From NCBI GenBank assembly GCA_022835495.1, contig BQOK01000001.1, positions 2,542,001 through 2,606,000 on the forward strand: a DNA stretch of 64,000 nt, given 5' to 3'. The stretch's first letter is position 1, and every line of letters starts with the position of its first letter. Made by a program: the position numbers and the translations under genes. The notes under the pieces are model-generated. The model had not been told where the DNA came from. It did not search any database and saw nothing but the letters and a program-made list of their open reading frames with translations. The stretch is from Oscillospiraceae bacterium (GTDB taxonomy: Bacteria > Bacillota > Clostridia > Oscillospirales > Ruminococcaceae). Below, in pieces: positions 36,304-46,938 of this stretch.

Positions 36304-37062
36304 TTAATTTGCACTGGGCAGGTAGTCCCAGCTTTCGCCCGATTGCAGCGCCCGCACCTTCAGGGTAACGCCCACGGAAAAACCGTATTCCCCGTAAAGC
36401 CGGTCGCTGGCAAGCTTGCCGTATATCTCCAGCGGCACCGTGCTGTCCGCCGGCAGGGTGGCCGCACGCAGCGGGGTGGCCGCCGTGGGGCCGCCGCTGC
36501 CCGTGGGCAGCAGCGCGTACTGTTCAAACGCTTCCAGGCTGGCAAACCGCTCCCCTTTGGGCCGCAGCGCCAAAATGGCCGTGCCCGGCTCGCCAACCCC
36601 GCGCTCCACCAGCTCCTGCGCGCCGTCAACCGTTTTCCACTGGTCGTTCACATGGGCTTTCAGCTTCAGGGTCTGGGCGCTGCCGTCCAGCGGGTTTTCC
36701 CCCAGGTGCCCCTCGTCCTTTACCTGCACCTGCGTGATCTCCAGCACCACCGGCACCACCGAATTGTTGGTGGCCGCGGCCGCCGAGGGGGTATCCACCT
36801 GGTTTTTGCCCGCCGTGGGGTCAAACTCCGCCGCCGGGTCAAAGGTGAACGCAATGTTCGAGGGCAAAGTGGCCGACACAAGGTGTGCCCGCACCGTTCC
36901 CGTAATGCTCGCTTCGGCCCCGGCCTCCCCGTGTTCGTCCAGGTCCAGCACCGCCTCGCTCGCAGCCGCCTGGGGCGCGTCTTCTGCGAATACCAGCCCC
37001 GGCGGCGCAAGCACGCAGGCTGCCAGGGCAAGCGCAAGCGCTGCCCCGATCCATTTGTTCAT
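36304..37062 (-). CDS. Small secreted envelope protein with NNS motif, copy 1
   Basis: A 252-aa protein; ATG 37062 (MNKWIGAALAL) overlaps the upstream stop by ATGA. Signal peptide cleaved near VFA-E (about 26). The mature part has SATLPSNIAFTFDPAAEF and ATNNSVVPVVLEI, the operon's shared motif. Translational coupling to the membrane-anchored paralogue encoded just upstream suggests the two partners are made in equal amounts and may bind each other. A much longer frame continues upstream but belongs to no signal-bearing protein. Confidence 0.7.
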   Translation of the reverse strand: MNKWIGAALALALAACVLAPPGLVFAEDAPQAAASEAVLDLDEHGEAGAEASITGTVRAHLVSATLPSNIAFTFDPAAEFDPTAGKNQVDTPSAAAATNNSVVPVVLEITQVQVKDEGHLGENPLDGSAQTLKLKAHVNDQWKTVDGAQELVERGVGEPGTAILALRPKGERFASLEAFEQYALLPTGSGGPTAATPLRAATLPADSTVPLEIYGKLASDRLYGEYGFSVGVTLKVRALQSGESWDYLPSAN

Positions 37063-37601
37063 TCGCCTGCCCCCTCCTCCGGCTGGATGGTCAGCGTAAT
37101 TTCCGCTGCCGCCTTGCCGATGTATTCTTCGCTCTCCAGCTCGTAGCTGTAAAACATCGCCGTGCAGGCGTATTCGCCCGCCGCCAGCTCTGTGTCCGGC
37201 TCTGCCGCCTCCACATACGTGCCCGGCTTCAGCGCGCCTGTTTTGTAAACAAGCTCGCCCGTGTCCTGCCGCTGCACCTCCACCCGGATATACTTGCCCT
37301 GGTTTGCCGGGTTTTCGATCAGCCAGTTCACCCGGCCGCCCGCTTTGCCGCAGGGCGTTGCGTTGATGCTGATGGTCAGCATTCCCGCTTCCACCACCCG
37401 TTCCAGCTCGGCCTGCCGCTCCGCGGGGTCCTGCCCCGGCACCGCGCCCACCACCGCGTTCGGCTCCAGCTCCAGCCGTTCCGGCTTTGCGGTTCGCGCG
37501 CCTGCCAGCGCCCATGCCGCGCCCATGCCCCCGATCAGCACCGCCAGGATCAGCCAAAGCACATGCGCGCGTTCCCGTGTTTCTTTTTCTTTTGTTTTCA
37601 C
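37059..37601 (-). CDS. Membrane-anchored envelope protein, paralogue 3 of 5 (GTG start)
   Basis: A 180-aa protein. I chose GTG 37601 (M-KTKEKETRER) since AGGGGG lies upstream and the start falls just after the previous gene's stop. A short basic tail, one helix (about 10-30), then EPNAVVGAVPGQDPAERQAE, INATPCGKAGGRV, LIENPANQGKYIRVEV and DTGELVYKTGALKPGTYVE. It ends in ITLTIQPEEGAGE. Same family as the other four. Confidence 0.65.
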   Translation of the reverse strand: MKTKEKETRERAHVLWLILAVLIGGMGAAWALAGARTAKPERLELEPNAVVGAVPGQDPAERQAELERVVEAGMLTISINATPCGKAGGRVNWLIENPANQGKYIRVEVQRQDTGELVYKTGALKPGTYVEAAEPDTELAAGEYACTAMFYSYELESEEYIGKAAAEITLTIQPEEGAGE

Positions 37602-37611
37602 CGCGCGCCCC

Positions 37612-38202
37612 CTACTCCAAAACATACAGCGTGATCTCGGCCCCCGCACGCCCCAGGTAACTGTCGTCCCCAAGGCTGTACGCGTCAAAATACGCAACGC
37701 ATGGGTATTCCCCTTCTGCCAGTTCCGTGTCCAGCGGCGCCGTTTCAATCACCTGCCCCGGGTCCAGATACCCCGATTGGTAGATCTTTTCCTCCGTGTC
37801 CCGCCGGTAGATCGCCACCGTGAACCGGTTGCCGTTTTCCGGCGGGTTCTCAATCATCAAATTGCCCTTTGCGCTGCCGCTCTCAAAGCTGGGCGTGGCG
37901 TTGATGCCGAAGGTCAGCATCCCTTCCTCCGCCATCCGGTCCAGCTCCGCCTGCCGCTCGGCAGGGTCCGCCAGCGTGCCCACCCGGGCGTTCGCGTCCG
38001 GCCGGCCCGGCCCGTCGGCGGCCTGCGCCGCCCTGTACCACCAGCCAAAGGCCGCGATCACCCCGATCAGCAGCAGCAAAAGCAAAATCGCCAGCCCCGC
38101 CCAGGGTCGGCTGTTCCCGCCGCCCGGCCGCCCGGCGGGCGCTGCGCCCGGCGCAGCTGTGCCTTCCGCGCCGGGCGGCGCCTGGTAGGTTTTCATGTTC
38201 AT
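37612..38202 (-). CDS. Membrane-anchored envelope protein, paralogue 2 of 5
   Basis: A 196-aa protein; ATG 38202 overlaps the previous stop (ATGA). The cytoplasmic tail is unusually long and Pro/Gly-rich (about 35 residues), then one helix (about 36-57) and the shared domain with DANARVGTLADPAERQAELD, INATPSFESGSAKGN and DTEEKIYQSGYLDPG. Confidence 0.65.
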   Translation of the reverse strand: MNMKTYQAPPGAEGTAAPGAAPAGRPGGGNSRPWAGLAILLLLLLIGVIAAFGWWYRAAQAADGPGRPDANARVGTLADPAERQAELDRMAEEGMLTFGINATPSFESGSAKGNLMIENPPENGNRFTVAIYRRDTEEKIYQSGYLDPGQVIETAPLDTELAEGEYPCVAYFDAYSLGDDSYLGRAGAEITLYVLE

Positions 38203-38768
38203 CCACCCTCTTTCTCCGCCACCGTGAGGGTGACCTCAAATTTCAGGCTGCCCACGGGCGTTTTCCCCTCGAACAGCTCAATCACAGCCAGTGCCGGGCG
38301 CACCCCCGGCGGGGGTGCGGTGTCCAGCCGCAGCGTTTCCACATACCGCCCCGGGTCCACCCGGTGGGTGCTGCCCAGCAGCTCCCCCGTGGCCCCGTCA
38401 TACAGGGCCAGCCGCGCGTTGTAGTGGTTCGTTTCCGGGTTCTCAAACTCAATGCTGCAGCTTCCGTCCGGCGCAAGGGTCGGGGCCTGGTTGAACACCG
38501 CCTGGTAAAAACCGGCCTCCACCGGCTCCCCTCCCCCCGCTTTCAGGCTGCCCGTGCGGGCGTTCACATCCGGCAGGATGTCCACCTGCGCCTGCAATGC
38601 GTCCGGCAGCCGCAGCCAGCCAAAATAGCTGCCCGCAAACACACCGCACGCCGCCGCCAGCAGCACGGCCAGCGCCGCGCACGCCCACAGCCAGCGCCGC
38701 GCACCCCGCCGCCGGGCCTTCCCGGCCTGCGGGGCCCGGTATACCTGTCGTCCGCGCTCTTTTTTCAT
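38199..38768 (-). CDS. Membrane-anchored envelope protein, paralogue 1 of 5
   Basis: A 189-aa protein; ATG 38768 lies 8 bases after the giant gene's stop. A basic tail rich in Arg, one helix (about 26-48), then VNARTGSLKAGGGEP, IEFENPETNHYNARLALYD and VDPGRYVETLRLD. It is the most diverged of the five but keeps the same strand order. Coupling to the giant gene suggests it may anchor or chaperone that protein. Confidence 0.65.
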   Translation of the reverse strand: MKKERGRQVYRAPQAGKARRRGARRWLWACAALAVLLAAACGVFAGSYFGWLRLPDALQAQVDILPDVNARTGSLKAGGGEPVEAGFYQAVFNQAPTLAPDGSCSIEFENPETNHYNARLALYDGATGELLGSTHRVDPGRYVETLRLDTAPPPGVRPALAVIELFEGKTPVGSLKFEVTLTVAEKEGG

Positions 38769-40719
38769 GCGTCCCCCTACTTTGTGGCCAGCGCCGCGCT
38801 GCCCACGGCGGCGTTGTTTTCCGCCACGCTGAACCGGTACACCACGTCGTACCGGAAGCTGCTTGCCGTGTCGTTCAGCACCGTGCCGTAGTCCATAAAA
38901 TAGCGGAAGCCGATCTTCCCGCCCGTGCTCGCGCCGCTTGCCGCGCCGTTCGCCCCCAGCGCAAACCCAAAGGGAATGGTCTTTGCGCCCGCGGCGGGGT
39001 CGTAGTAAAGGCTGCCGATCTTCGGGCTGCCCGGCGTGGCCAGGTCGGTCACGCCCAGGTGCACGTTGCCCGCCGGCGAATTTGTGCCGGTCACGCTCAC
39101 GCTTTGGGCCACCGGCTCCAGCGTCTTCAGGCCCGTGCCTGCCGCCGCCGTTACGCTGGCGATCTCGCCCGTAATGGGGAACGCGCTGTTGTTCTGAATG
39201 TACATGTCCGCCGTGTAGGCCTTGTCCGCCACACCCGGCGTCAGCTCAATCGTGCTCTTCACCGGCACCGTAACGTTCACCGTTTTGCTGGCTGCCGCGG
39301 GCACCGTTACCAGGTATTCCTGCACCGCCGTGCCGTTGTTCACCCCCACGCCCAGCAAAAAGTACCGGGCGGTCAGGTTGCTGTAGGCCGCCGCGTTATA
39401 CAGGGTCAGGGTCCCGCTTGTGGCGGTGCCGCCCGTGGCCGTCAGGTCCACCGTGCCCAGCGCAAAGCCCAGCTTTTGGTTCGCCTCGGCCGCGCCCCAG
39501 GTGTTGTAGCCGCCCGTTACCGTGTTCTTGGCGGTCAGCGTAATGCTGCTGCCCGCGTCCAGGTTCGTGCCCGTCACCTCTTCAAAATACCGCACCTGCC
39601 CCGCCGCGGCCGTGGCCGTGCCGTAGGCGGCGGGCAAAGAATCGGTGGTATTCACGGTCAGCGTGCCGGAACCCGGCTTCGTAAAGCAGGGGTACCCGCC
39701 GCTCGGCATCGAGGCCGCGGCCGCGTACCACACCCGGTTTGCGCCCTTGCGGTCCGCACCGTTCAGCAGGCGGGTCATCCCAAAGCTCTGCAGCTCCTGC
39801 TGCGTTTTGCCCGCTTCGCCCGTTTGGGCCGCTATGCCCGGGTTTTTGGAGCTGTCGTAATAGCAGTTGGTCAGGGTGGAGCTGTTGTTCTTGGCGTTTC
39901 CGATCAGCTGCCCAATGTACTTTTCACCCGTTGTGACCTCGTTTTTCACCACGGCCGAGGCATAGCTGTTTTTAAGGGTGCCCGCGCCGGTGCAGTTGCG
40001 CCCCGCCAGGCCGCCCGCATGGTACCCCGCGCTGGCGCTGGGGCTTGTTGCCAGGTTTGCCGCCGTGCCCTGGTAGTAGCTGTCCACAATGGTGCTGGTG
40101 TCGCGCAGATCGCCCACCAGGCCGCCGATGGTGCAGAAATACGAATTGTTGCTGCCGGCGTTTTTTTGCACCACCGCGTTCGTTACGCCGCAGTGCTCCA
40201 CCCGGGTGGTGCCCTGGGCCATGCCCACCAGGCTGCCCAGCGTTTCGTGGGGGGTGCCTGTCACGCTGGACTGGATGTCCACCCGGTCCAGCAGCACGTT
40301 TTTCACGGTGCAGCCCGTTGTTGCCGCGCTCAGCCCCACCAGGCCGCCGGTCACCTTATCATTCTGGGAAGTGTAATTCCCCGTGATCCGCTGGCACAGG
40401 TTCCGTATGGTGTGCATCCCGCCGTCAAAGGTGCCGCTGTATTCATTCATGCTCTTCCAGCCCAGCACGTTGGCCGGGTCGGCCGCCGCCTGGGCCGCGG
40501 TCTTGCCGGTGTAGGCCGTGCCCGCCAGGTCGATGTCCGCGGTCACCGCGGCGTTTTTGCCGCCGTTGCCGCTGTTCACCGTGTGGGCAAACCACGCCAG
40601 TTGTTCGGCGTTGCCCAGCTGGTAAGCGCCGCCCGTTTCCTTGGGCTGCCGGTCGGTGGCAAACGTGTCCACCCAGCTGCCCACCTGGCCCCAGTCGGCC
40701 GCGGTGCCCATGGCGCCCG

Positions 40720-41690
40720 TGGCCAGCACCGGGTAGCCGCTGTTTTCCGTGTCGCCCGTGGCCATCCGCCACACGGTGGCGGCCCTGGCCGCGGCGTCGC
40801 TCAGGTTCGGCGCGCCGTTCAGCTGGTACGCCGCGCCCCAGCTTTTCAGCTGCGCGGCCGTGAGCGCGGTGCCCTGGGCGGCGCCCGCGGCCGTATCCAG
40901 CGCATAGCAGTTTGTCAGGGTCACCGTTCCGGCGCCGTAAAGCCGGCCGGCTGCGCCGCCGCTCGCCGCCATATCCGCTGTGGAGTAACAGTTCACAAGC
41001 GCTGCCGTTCCGGTATTGGCGCCCAAAATGCCGCCGGCGTCGCGGGGGGCTCTGGTTTTGCCAATGTCCCCCCGGTTGTAGCAGTCCCGGATGGTGGTCG
41101 TGCCGCTGTATACGCGGCCCACGATCCCGCCAAGGTTGTTTTTTCCTTTCGTTCCGGCCTCCACCGCGCCCGTGTTCCTGCAGCGGCTGATGTTCACCGT
41201 GCCCTCCACCTGGCCCACGATCCCGCCGCTCCCCATGATGTGCGTATCCAGCAACACGTCGCAGGTCGCGCGCACCAAGCCCGCGTTGGAGCAGTTTTCC
41301 AGCGTGCCGCCGTTCATGGCGCCCACCACGCCGCCGCAGCGGTCGTAGTTAACCACATGGCTGCTCTCCCCGATGTGCACGTTTTTGATGGTGGCGTTCG
41401 CAGCGCTGCCAAAAAAGCCCTGGTAGCTTTGGTAAAAGTTCACTCGCCCGTCTATCGCCATGTAGGAAATCGTTTTGCCGCCGCCGTCAAAGGTGGCTGT
41501 ATAGGGCATATACTCGCTGCCCATGGGCTTCCACTGCAAAGGCGCGTCGGTGCTGCCGCCGTAGGCCGCGCCCGTCAGGTCAATGTTCGCGGTCACCGTG
41601 CCCCACAGGCCCCGCTGCCCGCCGTTCACCTGGTAGGCAAACCAGGCCAGCTGCTCCGCACTTGTGATCTTGCAGGGGTCGGTGCTGGTG
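40720..41690 (-). repeat. Internal long repeat in the giant gene, copy A
   Basis: About 950 bases encoding a ~320-residue block (from GLWGTVTANIDLTGAAYGG to ATVWRMATGDTENSGYPV) nearly repeated in the same direction at 42750-43710. Limits are approximate. Confidence 0.7.
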
Positions 41691-42749
41691 CCGGAGCCCG
41701 CGGGCTTTGCCGCGGCGGCAAAGCCCAGGCCGTTCTCCACCGCCTGGCCCACCTCGCCCCAGTTGGCGGCGGCCCGCAGGCCGTTTTTGCCGGGCATGGG
41801 GTAGTTTGCGTCCGTCTGGCTCCACCCGGCGTTTGTCAGGCTTCTGCCGTTCAGCTGGTACGCCGCGCCCCAGGTTTTCAGCTGCGCCTCGGTCTTGGCG
41901 GCGGCGCCCGCGCCGCCGCTTGCGCAGCAGCCCGTCAGGTAAAGGCAGCCCGTGGCGGATGCGCCCTGGGTGGAATTGCGGATCGCGTTCATCCAGCCGC
42001 TCATGGTGCTGCCGTTGCCCCGGTCGTTTTTCACCGTGCCCACGTTCAGGCAGTTCTGCACCCTGGCGCTGCTGTTGCCCATCCAGCCGGCAATGCCGCC
42101 CGCGCCCAGCTCGTTGCCTGCCGCAATGCCGCCGGAGTTTTTAATAATGGTCGAAACATCGCCAAAATTGGCGCAGTTCTGGATCAGCGAGCCGTGGTCT
42201 GCAACGCCCACGATCCCGCCTATGTACATGCAGGTGCCTGTCGACGTGCTCTCAATAATACCCGTCACGGTCGCCTTGTTGTAGCAGCGCAGGATCTTTG
42301 CCGCGGTGCTGCTGCGTTTGGTCGATTGCACAATGCTGCCCGCGGTGCCCGTGCCTTCGCCGCCCACGTACCCGCTCTCCACGCCAAAGTCCTGCACGGT
42401 GCCGTTGAACCCGTTGCCGAAAAAGCCGGTTGGCGAGCGGAAGTTGCTCACATAAAAGCCGCCGCCGTCAAACACGCCGGCATAATTATTAATGCCCGCC
42501 CACACAAGGCAGTCGGCGTAGTTCGTGCCGGGCGCACTGGCCCCGGTGTAATTAAGGCCGCCCAGATCAATGTTCCCGGTAAGCGCGGCGTTCACGCTGC
42601 CGCTGCCGCCGCTGTTCACCCAAAAGGCCAGCCACGCCAGCGCCTCGGGGGTGCCGATCTGGTAGGTGCTGCCGCTCAGCGCGGGCTTGCCCGTGCCGGT
42701 AATGTCCACCAGGCTGCCCACGTCGGCCCAGCTTACGGCCCGCTGCTGC

Positions 42750-43710
42750 TGGCCGAACACCGGGTAGCCGCCGTTTTCCTCCCCGCTTGTGGCGGGCCGC
42801 CACACGGTGGCGGGCAGGCTTGCGCCGCTCAAATCCGGCTGGCCGTTCAGCACCGCCGCCATGCCCCAGCTCTTCATCTGGGTGGCCGTCAGCGCGGTGC
42901 CCTGGGCGGTGCCCGCGGCCGTATCCAGCGCGTAGCAGTTTGTCAGGGTTACGGTCCCCCTGCCGTAAAGCTGCCCGTTTGTTCCGCTGCTCGTCCCTTT
43001 CGTCACATCTGCCGTGGAGTAACAGTTCTCAAGCTTTGCCGTTCCCCCATTGGCGCCCAAAATGCCGCCGGCATCGTAGGGGCCGCCGCTTTTGCCAATG
43101 GCCCCCCGGTTATAGCAGTCCCGGATGGTGGTCGTGCCGCTGTATATGCGGCCCACGATCCCGCCAAGGCGGGTATAGCCGCTGCGGCCGGCATCCACCG
43201 CGCCCGTGTTCCCGCAGCGGCTGATGTTCACCGTACCCTCCACCTGGCCCACGATCCCGCCGCTCCCCCAATCGTTATCTGCCAGGTTGGAGTCCGCGCG
43301 CACCCAGGCCGCGTTGGAGCAATTTTCCAGCGTGCCGCCGTTCATCATGCCCACCACACCGGCGCAATAGTCGAAGCCAACCACATGGCTGCCCGCCCCG
43401 ATGTGCAGGTTTTTGATGGTGGCGTTCGCGGCGCTGCCAAAAAAGCCCTTGCCGCTGTTGGTAGAGTCCACCGCCATGTAGGAAATCGTCTTGTCGCCGC
43501 CGTCAAAGGTGGCGGTGTAGCCGCTTATGGGCACCCACTGCAAAGGCGCGGCAGTGCTGCCGCCGTAGGCCGCGCCCGTTAGGTCAATGTTGGCGGTCAC
43601 CGTGCCCCAAAGGCCCGTCTGCCCGCCGTTCACCTGGTAGGCAAACCAGGCCAGCGCCTCGGCGCTGCCGATCTGGTAGGGGCTGGCCTCGGTGCCCGCG
43701 CCGCCGGGCT
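42750..43710 (-). repeat. Internal long repeat in the giant gene, copy B
   Basis: The partner of 40720-41690, offset by about 2.0 kb (GLWGTVTANIDLTGAAYGG to ATVWRPATSGEENGGYPV). Recombination between the two would delete or add one block in frame. Confidence 0.7.
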
Positions 43711-46526
43711 TGCCCGTACCCGTAATGTCCAGCAGGCTGGCAGCATCGGCCCAGTTCTGGGCCGGCTTCTGCTGGCCGAACACCGGGTAGCCGCTGTTTT
43801 CGTTGGCGCTTGCGGCGGGCCGCCAAATGGTCGTTGGCGCCGGCGAGGCCGACAGGTTCGGCTTTCCGTTCAGCAGGTAGGCCGCCGCCCAGCTCTTGAG
43901 CTGCGCCGCGGTGATCGAGGTTCCCGTGCCCCCCACATTGCTGGGCACATAGTAGCAGTTATTCACGCCGCCTCCGCTGTAGGTGCCCCGGATGCAGGAA
44001 CCGCCCGTTTGGGTGCCCGCGTTGTAGCAGTTGTTCACGCTGCCCCCGCTTCCAACTTGCCCCACAATCCCCCCGTTCAGTTGGCTGTCGCCCCGAAGGT
44101 TAAGCGTGCCCACATTGTAGCTGTTGCTCACGACACAGCCGCCTGCCTGCCCCACGACCCCACCGGAACAGGCGCTGGACGCGCTGACAGACCCGGCGTT
44201 GAAGCAGCGGGTCAGGGCCGGGTTGGCCGTGCTGCTGGGCAAGTCGCCGATGATGCCGCCCAGCTTGGTGCTGCCGCTGATAGTGGCGTAATTGTAGCAG
44301 TCCTCGACCAGCATGCCCAAAGTGCCGCCGCCCCAGCTTTCGCGGCCGCCTGCCACGCCGCCGCCGTAGGTGCCCGCGTAAACGCTGCTGTTTTTGCCAA
44401 TGCCCACATTCCGGATGGTGCAGTTTTGGGTGCAGCCCAGCAGGCCGCCATAGCTGCTCACGTTCACCCGCATGTAGTCCACCTCGTAGCCGCCGCCGTC
44501 GAACACCACGCCCGCGTACCCGCTGCTCACGGCGCCGCCGTACCAGTAGGTTTGGCTGCTGCCAATGGGCACCCACAGCAGCGGCGTGGCGGCCGTGCCG
44601 CCGTAGGCTTTGCCCGTCAGGTTCATATCCCCCAGCAATGTGGCGCTCTGCGCCCGGTCGTCGGCGTCGGTGTTCACCTTGTCCGCAAGCCAGGCAAGCT
44701 GCTCCGGCGCCTCGATCTGGTAGGGCTTGGCGGCGCTGCCGTCGCCCGCGGGCTTTGCAACAATGCGCCCGTCCGGCGTTTTAAAGGCGTCGCCCCCGTC
44801 AAAGTAATACCTGGCCGTTTTGCCAACCTCCTGCCAGTTGCCCGCCGCCAGCATGCCGAACACCGGGTAGCCGCCGTTTCCGGCCGCGTTCTCGTTGGTA
44901 AAGGGGGCCAGCGCGCCGTTGTTCAGCGCCTGGGCAAACGCCTTGGTTTTCATGTCCGCGGTGGCCTTGCCGGTCAGCCCGTCCGCGGTGGCGCTGCCGT
45001 ACGCGGTGTCGTAGTAGCAGTTTTCAAAGCTGCACCAGTCGCCGCTCCCCAGCACAACCCCTCCTGGCATGCCTGTCACACTGCCGGTTGTGCTGGTGGC
45101 GGCGTAACAGTTTTTTACCAGGGTCGTGGCGTCCGCACAGCCCACCAAACCCCCGCCGCCGCCCACAAACGCCGCCGCCTTGCCGGTGGTGTAGCAGCTG
45201 TCCAGGGTGGTGGTGGCGTCCGTTTTCCCCACAATGCCACCAATGTATACATAGCTGGTCATCTCTTCCATTTGGGCCATGCTGGCGCAGCGGGTAATGG
45301 CGGCCTCGGCCGTCGTCACCTTGCCCACAATGCCGCCGCAGCCCTTGTCTCGTCCGCCCCCGCTGTTATATCCGATCTCCGCGCGGTTGATGCAGTCGGT
45401 CACAGCGCCGCCCTGCAGCTCGCCCACAATGCCGCCCAGGTTCGCTTTAAACTCACTACTTTGCACATTGTATTGGCCGCTGTTCAGGGTCACCCGTTTC
45501 ACCGTGCCGTTCTCCACCGTGCCGAACACCCCGGCGTTGCCGGTGTCGGCGTTGGGCGTGCAGTATAAATTGTCCAGCTTGTGGCCCTGCCCGTCGAACG
45601 TGGCGCCGCTGTATTTGCTGATGGGGCTCCAGCGCAGCGCTCTCGAAACATTGGCCGCCACCTTTTCCGGGGTGGCGCCGGTGTAGGCGCAGCCCGCCAG
45701 GTCAATGTCGGCCGCAAGCCGAACATCTGTTTGGCCGAAGCCCTGGTTATAGTGGTTGTTCACCATATACGAATACCAGCCCAGCTGCTCCGGCGTGCTG
45801 ATCTCAAAGTAGCCGTTGCCGCCGTCGTCCACAAACCTGGCCTTGTCGGCCTCGGTGCCGATTCTGCCCTCCTCGATCATGCGGCCCACGGCTTCCCAGG
45901 TGTCAAGCGGCAGCGTGCCCAGGCAGATGTACCCGTGGTTGATCGGCTCGTCCGGGTCGTCCACGGTCAGCAGGCCGCCCTCGATCCCGTACTTATTTTC
46001 ATTCCATTCGTATGCCATCGCGTAACTCTTCACGGCGGCCTGTTTGAGCTGATTTTCCAGCACGGTGTTGGAGGCAAGATACTGTAACTCTGGTGCCACC
46101 GCTAGCACGTCGGTATCGTAATAGCCGTCGATATAATAAGAATAGTTGGCGGTGCCGGCGGTGTACAAATAAACCGCGCCGGTCGCGCTGTCGGGCTCAA
46201 TGTATCCCGCGCCATAGCACTTTTGCCACACAACGTCGGTGTCGCCGTCGGCCAGCCTGCCCAGCATGCCTGCTTTGTACCCATTGCCCTGTATAGCACC
46301 GGTATTAAACACTCGGCTTAGGCTCAAAGTCACATTCTTGTCTATCAGCGCATATCCAACCACGCCGCCCGCGCCCCGTATTGTGTCTTGGTTGCCCACC
46401 TTCGAAACCACAGTGCCCGCATTGCCGCAGTAGCTCATCTCCAGCGTACCCGTGGTGCCTTTCACATAGCCCACCACGCCGCCCAGATACCGCGCTCCCG
46501 TCACCTGCGCTGCCCCCATACCCGAT

Positions 46527-46555
46527 TTGCCGGACAGAAAAACAATCTGTATAAT
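46527..46555 (+). promoter_or_regulatory. Transposase promoter inside the left IS end
   Basis: TTGCCG (46527-46532), 17-base spacer, TATAAT (46550-46555). The -35 lies within the terminal repeat, so transposase binding may shut it off. Confidence 0.65.
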
Positions 46556-46573
46556 GGAAAGGGGTAATGAAAA

Positions 46574-46894
46574 ATGTCAACCAAAGAACGAAAGCACCCA
46601 GCGCCGCCGCGTTACGATGAGGCCTTCAAGGCGGGGGCAGTGCGGATGGTCACCGAGCAGGGGCGGCCCAGCCGGGAGGTGGCCGCGGAACTCGGCATCT
46701 GCATCGACACGCTGCGCAGCTGGCTGAAAGCGGCGGGCGCACCATCGCCGGGGCAAGCTGACCGCCAAAACCGCGACGCCAGACGCCTGCGCGAACTGGA
46801 GACGGAGATTCGAGCACTGCGCAAGAAGCTTGAAGAGAAAGACGGGGTCATTGACATCCTAAAAAAATCCGTCGGCATACTTTCCAAACCATAG
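46574..46894 (+). CDS. IS3-family transposase OrfA
   Basis: A 106-aa protein with a helix-turn-helix (YDEAFKAGAVRMV, PSREVAAELGICIDTLRSWL) and a leucine-zipper-like coiled coil (LRELETEIRALRKKLEEKD). It binds the IS ends. The frame ends at 46894, but the slippery site at 46861-46867 lets ribosomes move into the OrfB frame. Confidence 0.9.
   Translation: MSTKERKHPAPPRYDEAFKAGAVRMVTEQGRPSREVAAELGICIDTLRSWLKAAGAPSPGQADRQNRDARRLRELETEIRALRKKLEEKDGVIDILKKSVGILSKP
46861..46867 (+). promoter_or_regulatory. Programmed -1 frameshift site of the IS
   Basis: Heptamer A AAA AAA in register with OrfA codons (AAA 46862-46864, AAA 46865-46867). A shift back by one continues IRRHTFQTIEDKYRYIR straight into OrfB without a stop. 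Confidence 0.75.
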
Positions 46895-46938
46895 AGGACA
46901 AGTACCGGTACATCCGTACGGCCCGCGCGGGGGCCTCT

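Larger units (their letters stand above)
38777..46510 (-). pseudogene. Giant GLUG-repeat surface protein, C-terminal 2,577 residues, separated by an IS
   Basis: The 3' part of a gene split by the IS at 46511-47841. The frame enters from the IS end (GAAQVTGARYLGGVVGYV) and runs to a stop at 38777. It consists of many GLUG-type repeats, each a strand with (L)GGIVG(R/Q/K) and a DCYN or NCYS turn, expected to form a long beta-solenoid. Blocks start with AEQLAWFAYQVN and IDLTGAAYGG. Two blocks (about 40720-41690 and 42750-43710) are almost the same. The last ~270 residues differ: a linker, then VTVPVKSTIELTPG and IQNNSAFPI, the motif of the small secreted proteins. There is no sortase signal. Without its own start or signal, this half is probably not made or exported. 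Confidence 0.85.

Noticed and set aside
36304-37557. A 417-codon version of the secreted protein starting far upstream
   Set aside because: It would cover the neighbouring anchored gene. The ATG at 37062 gives a clean signal peptide and an ATGA overlap.
38597-43582. A very long plus-strand open frame (over 1,600 codons) opposite the giant gene
   Set aside because: It is the mirror of GLUG codons in GC-rich DNA. It has no ribosome site or signal and an Arg/His/Ala-rich composition, while the minus strand has clear repeats and gene order.
44009-45568. A 519-codon plus-strand open frame
   Set aside because: Also antisense to the GLUG repeats, with shadow composition.
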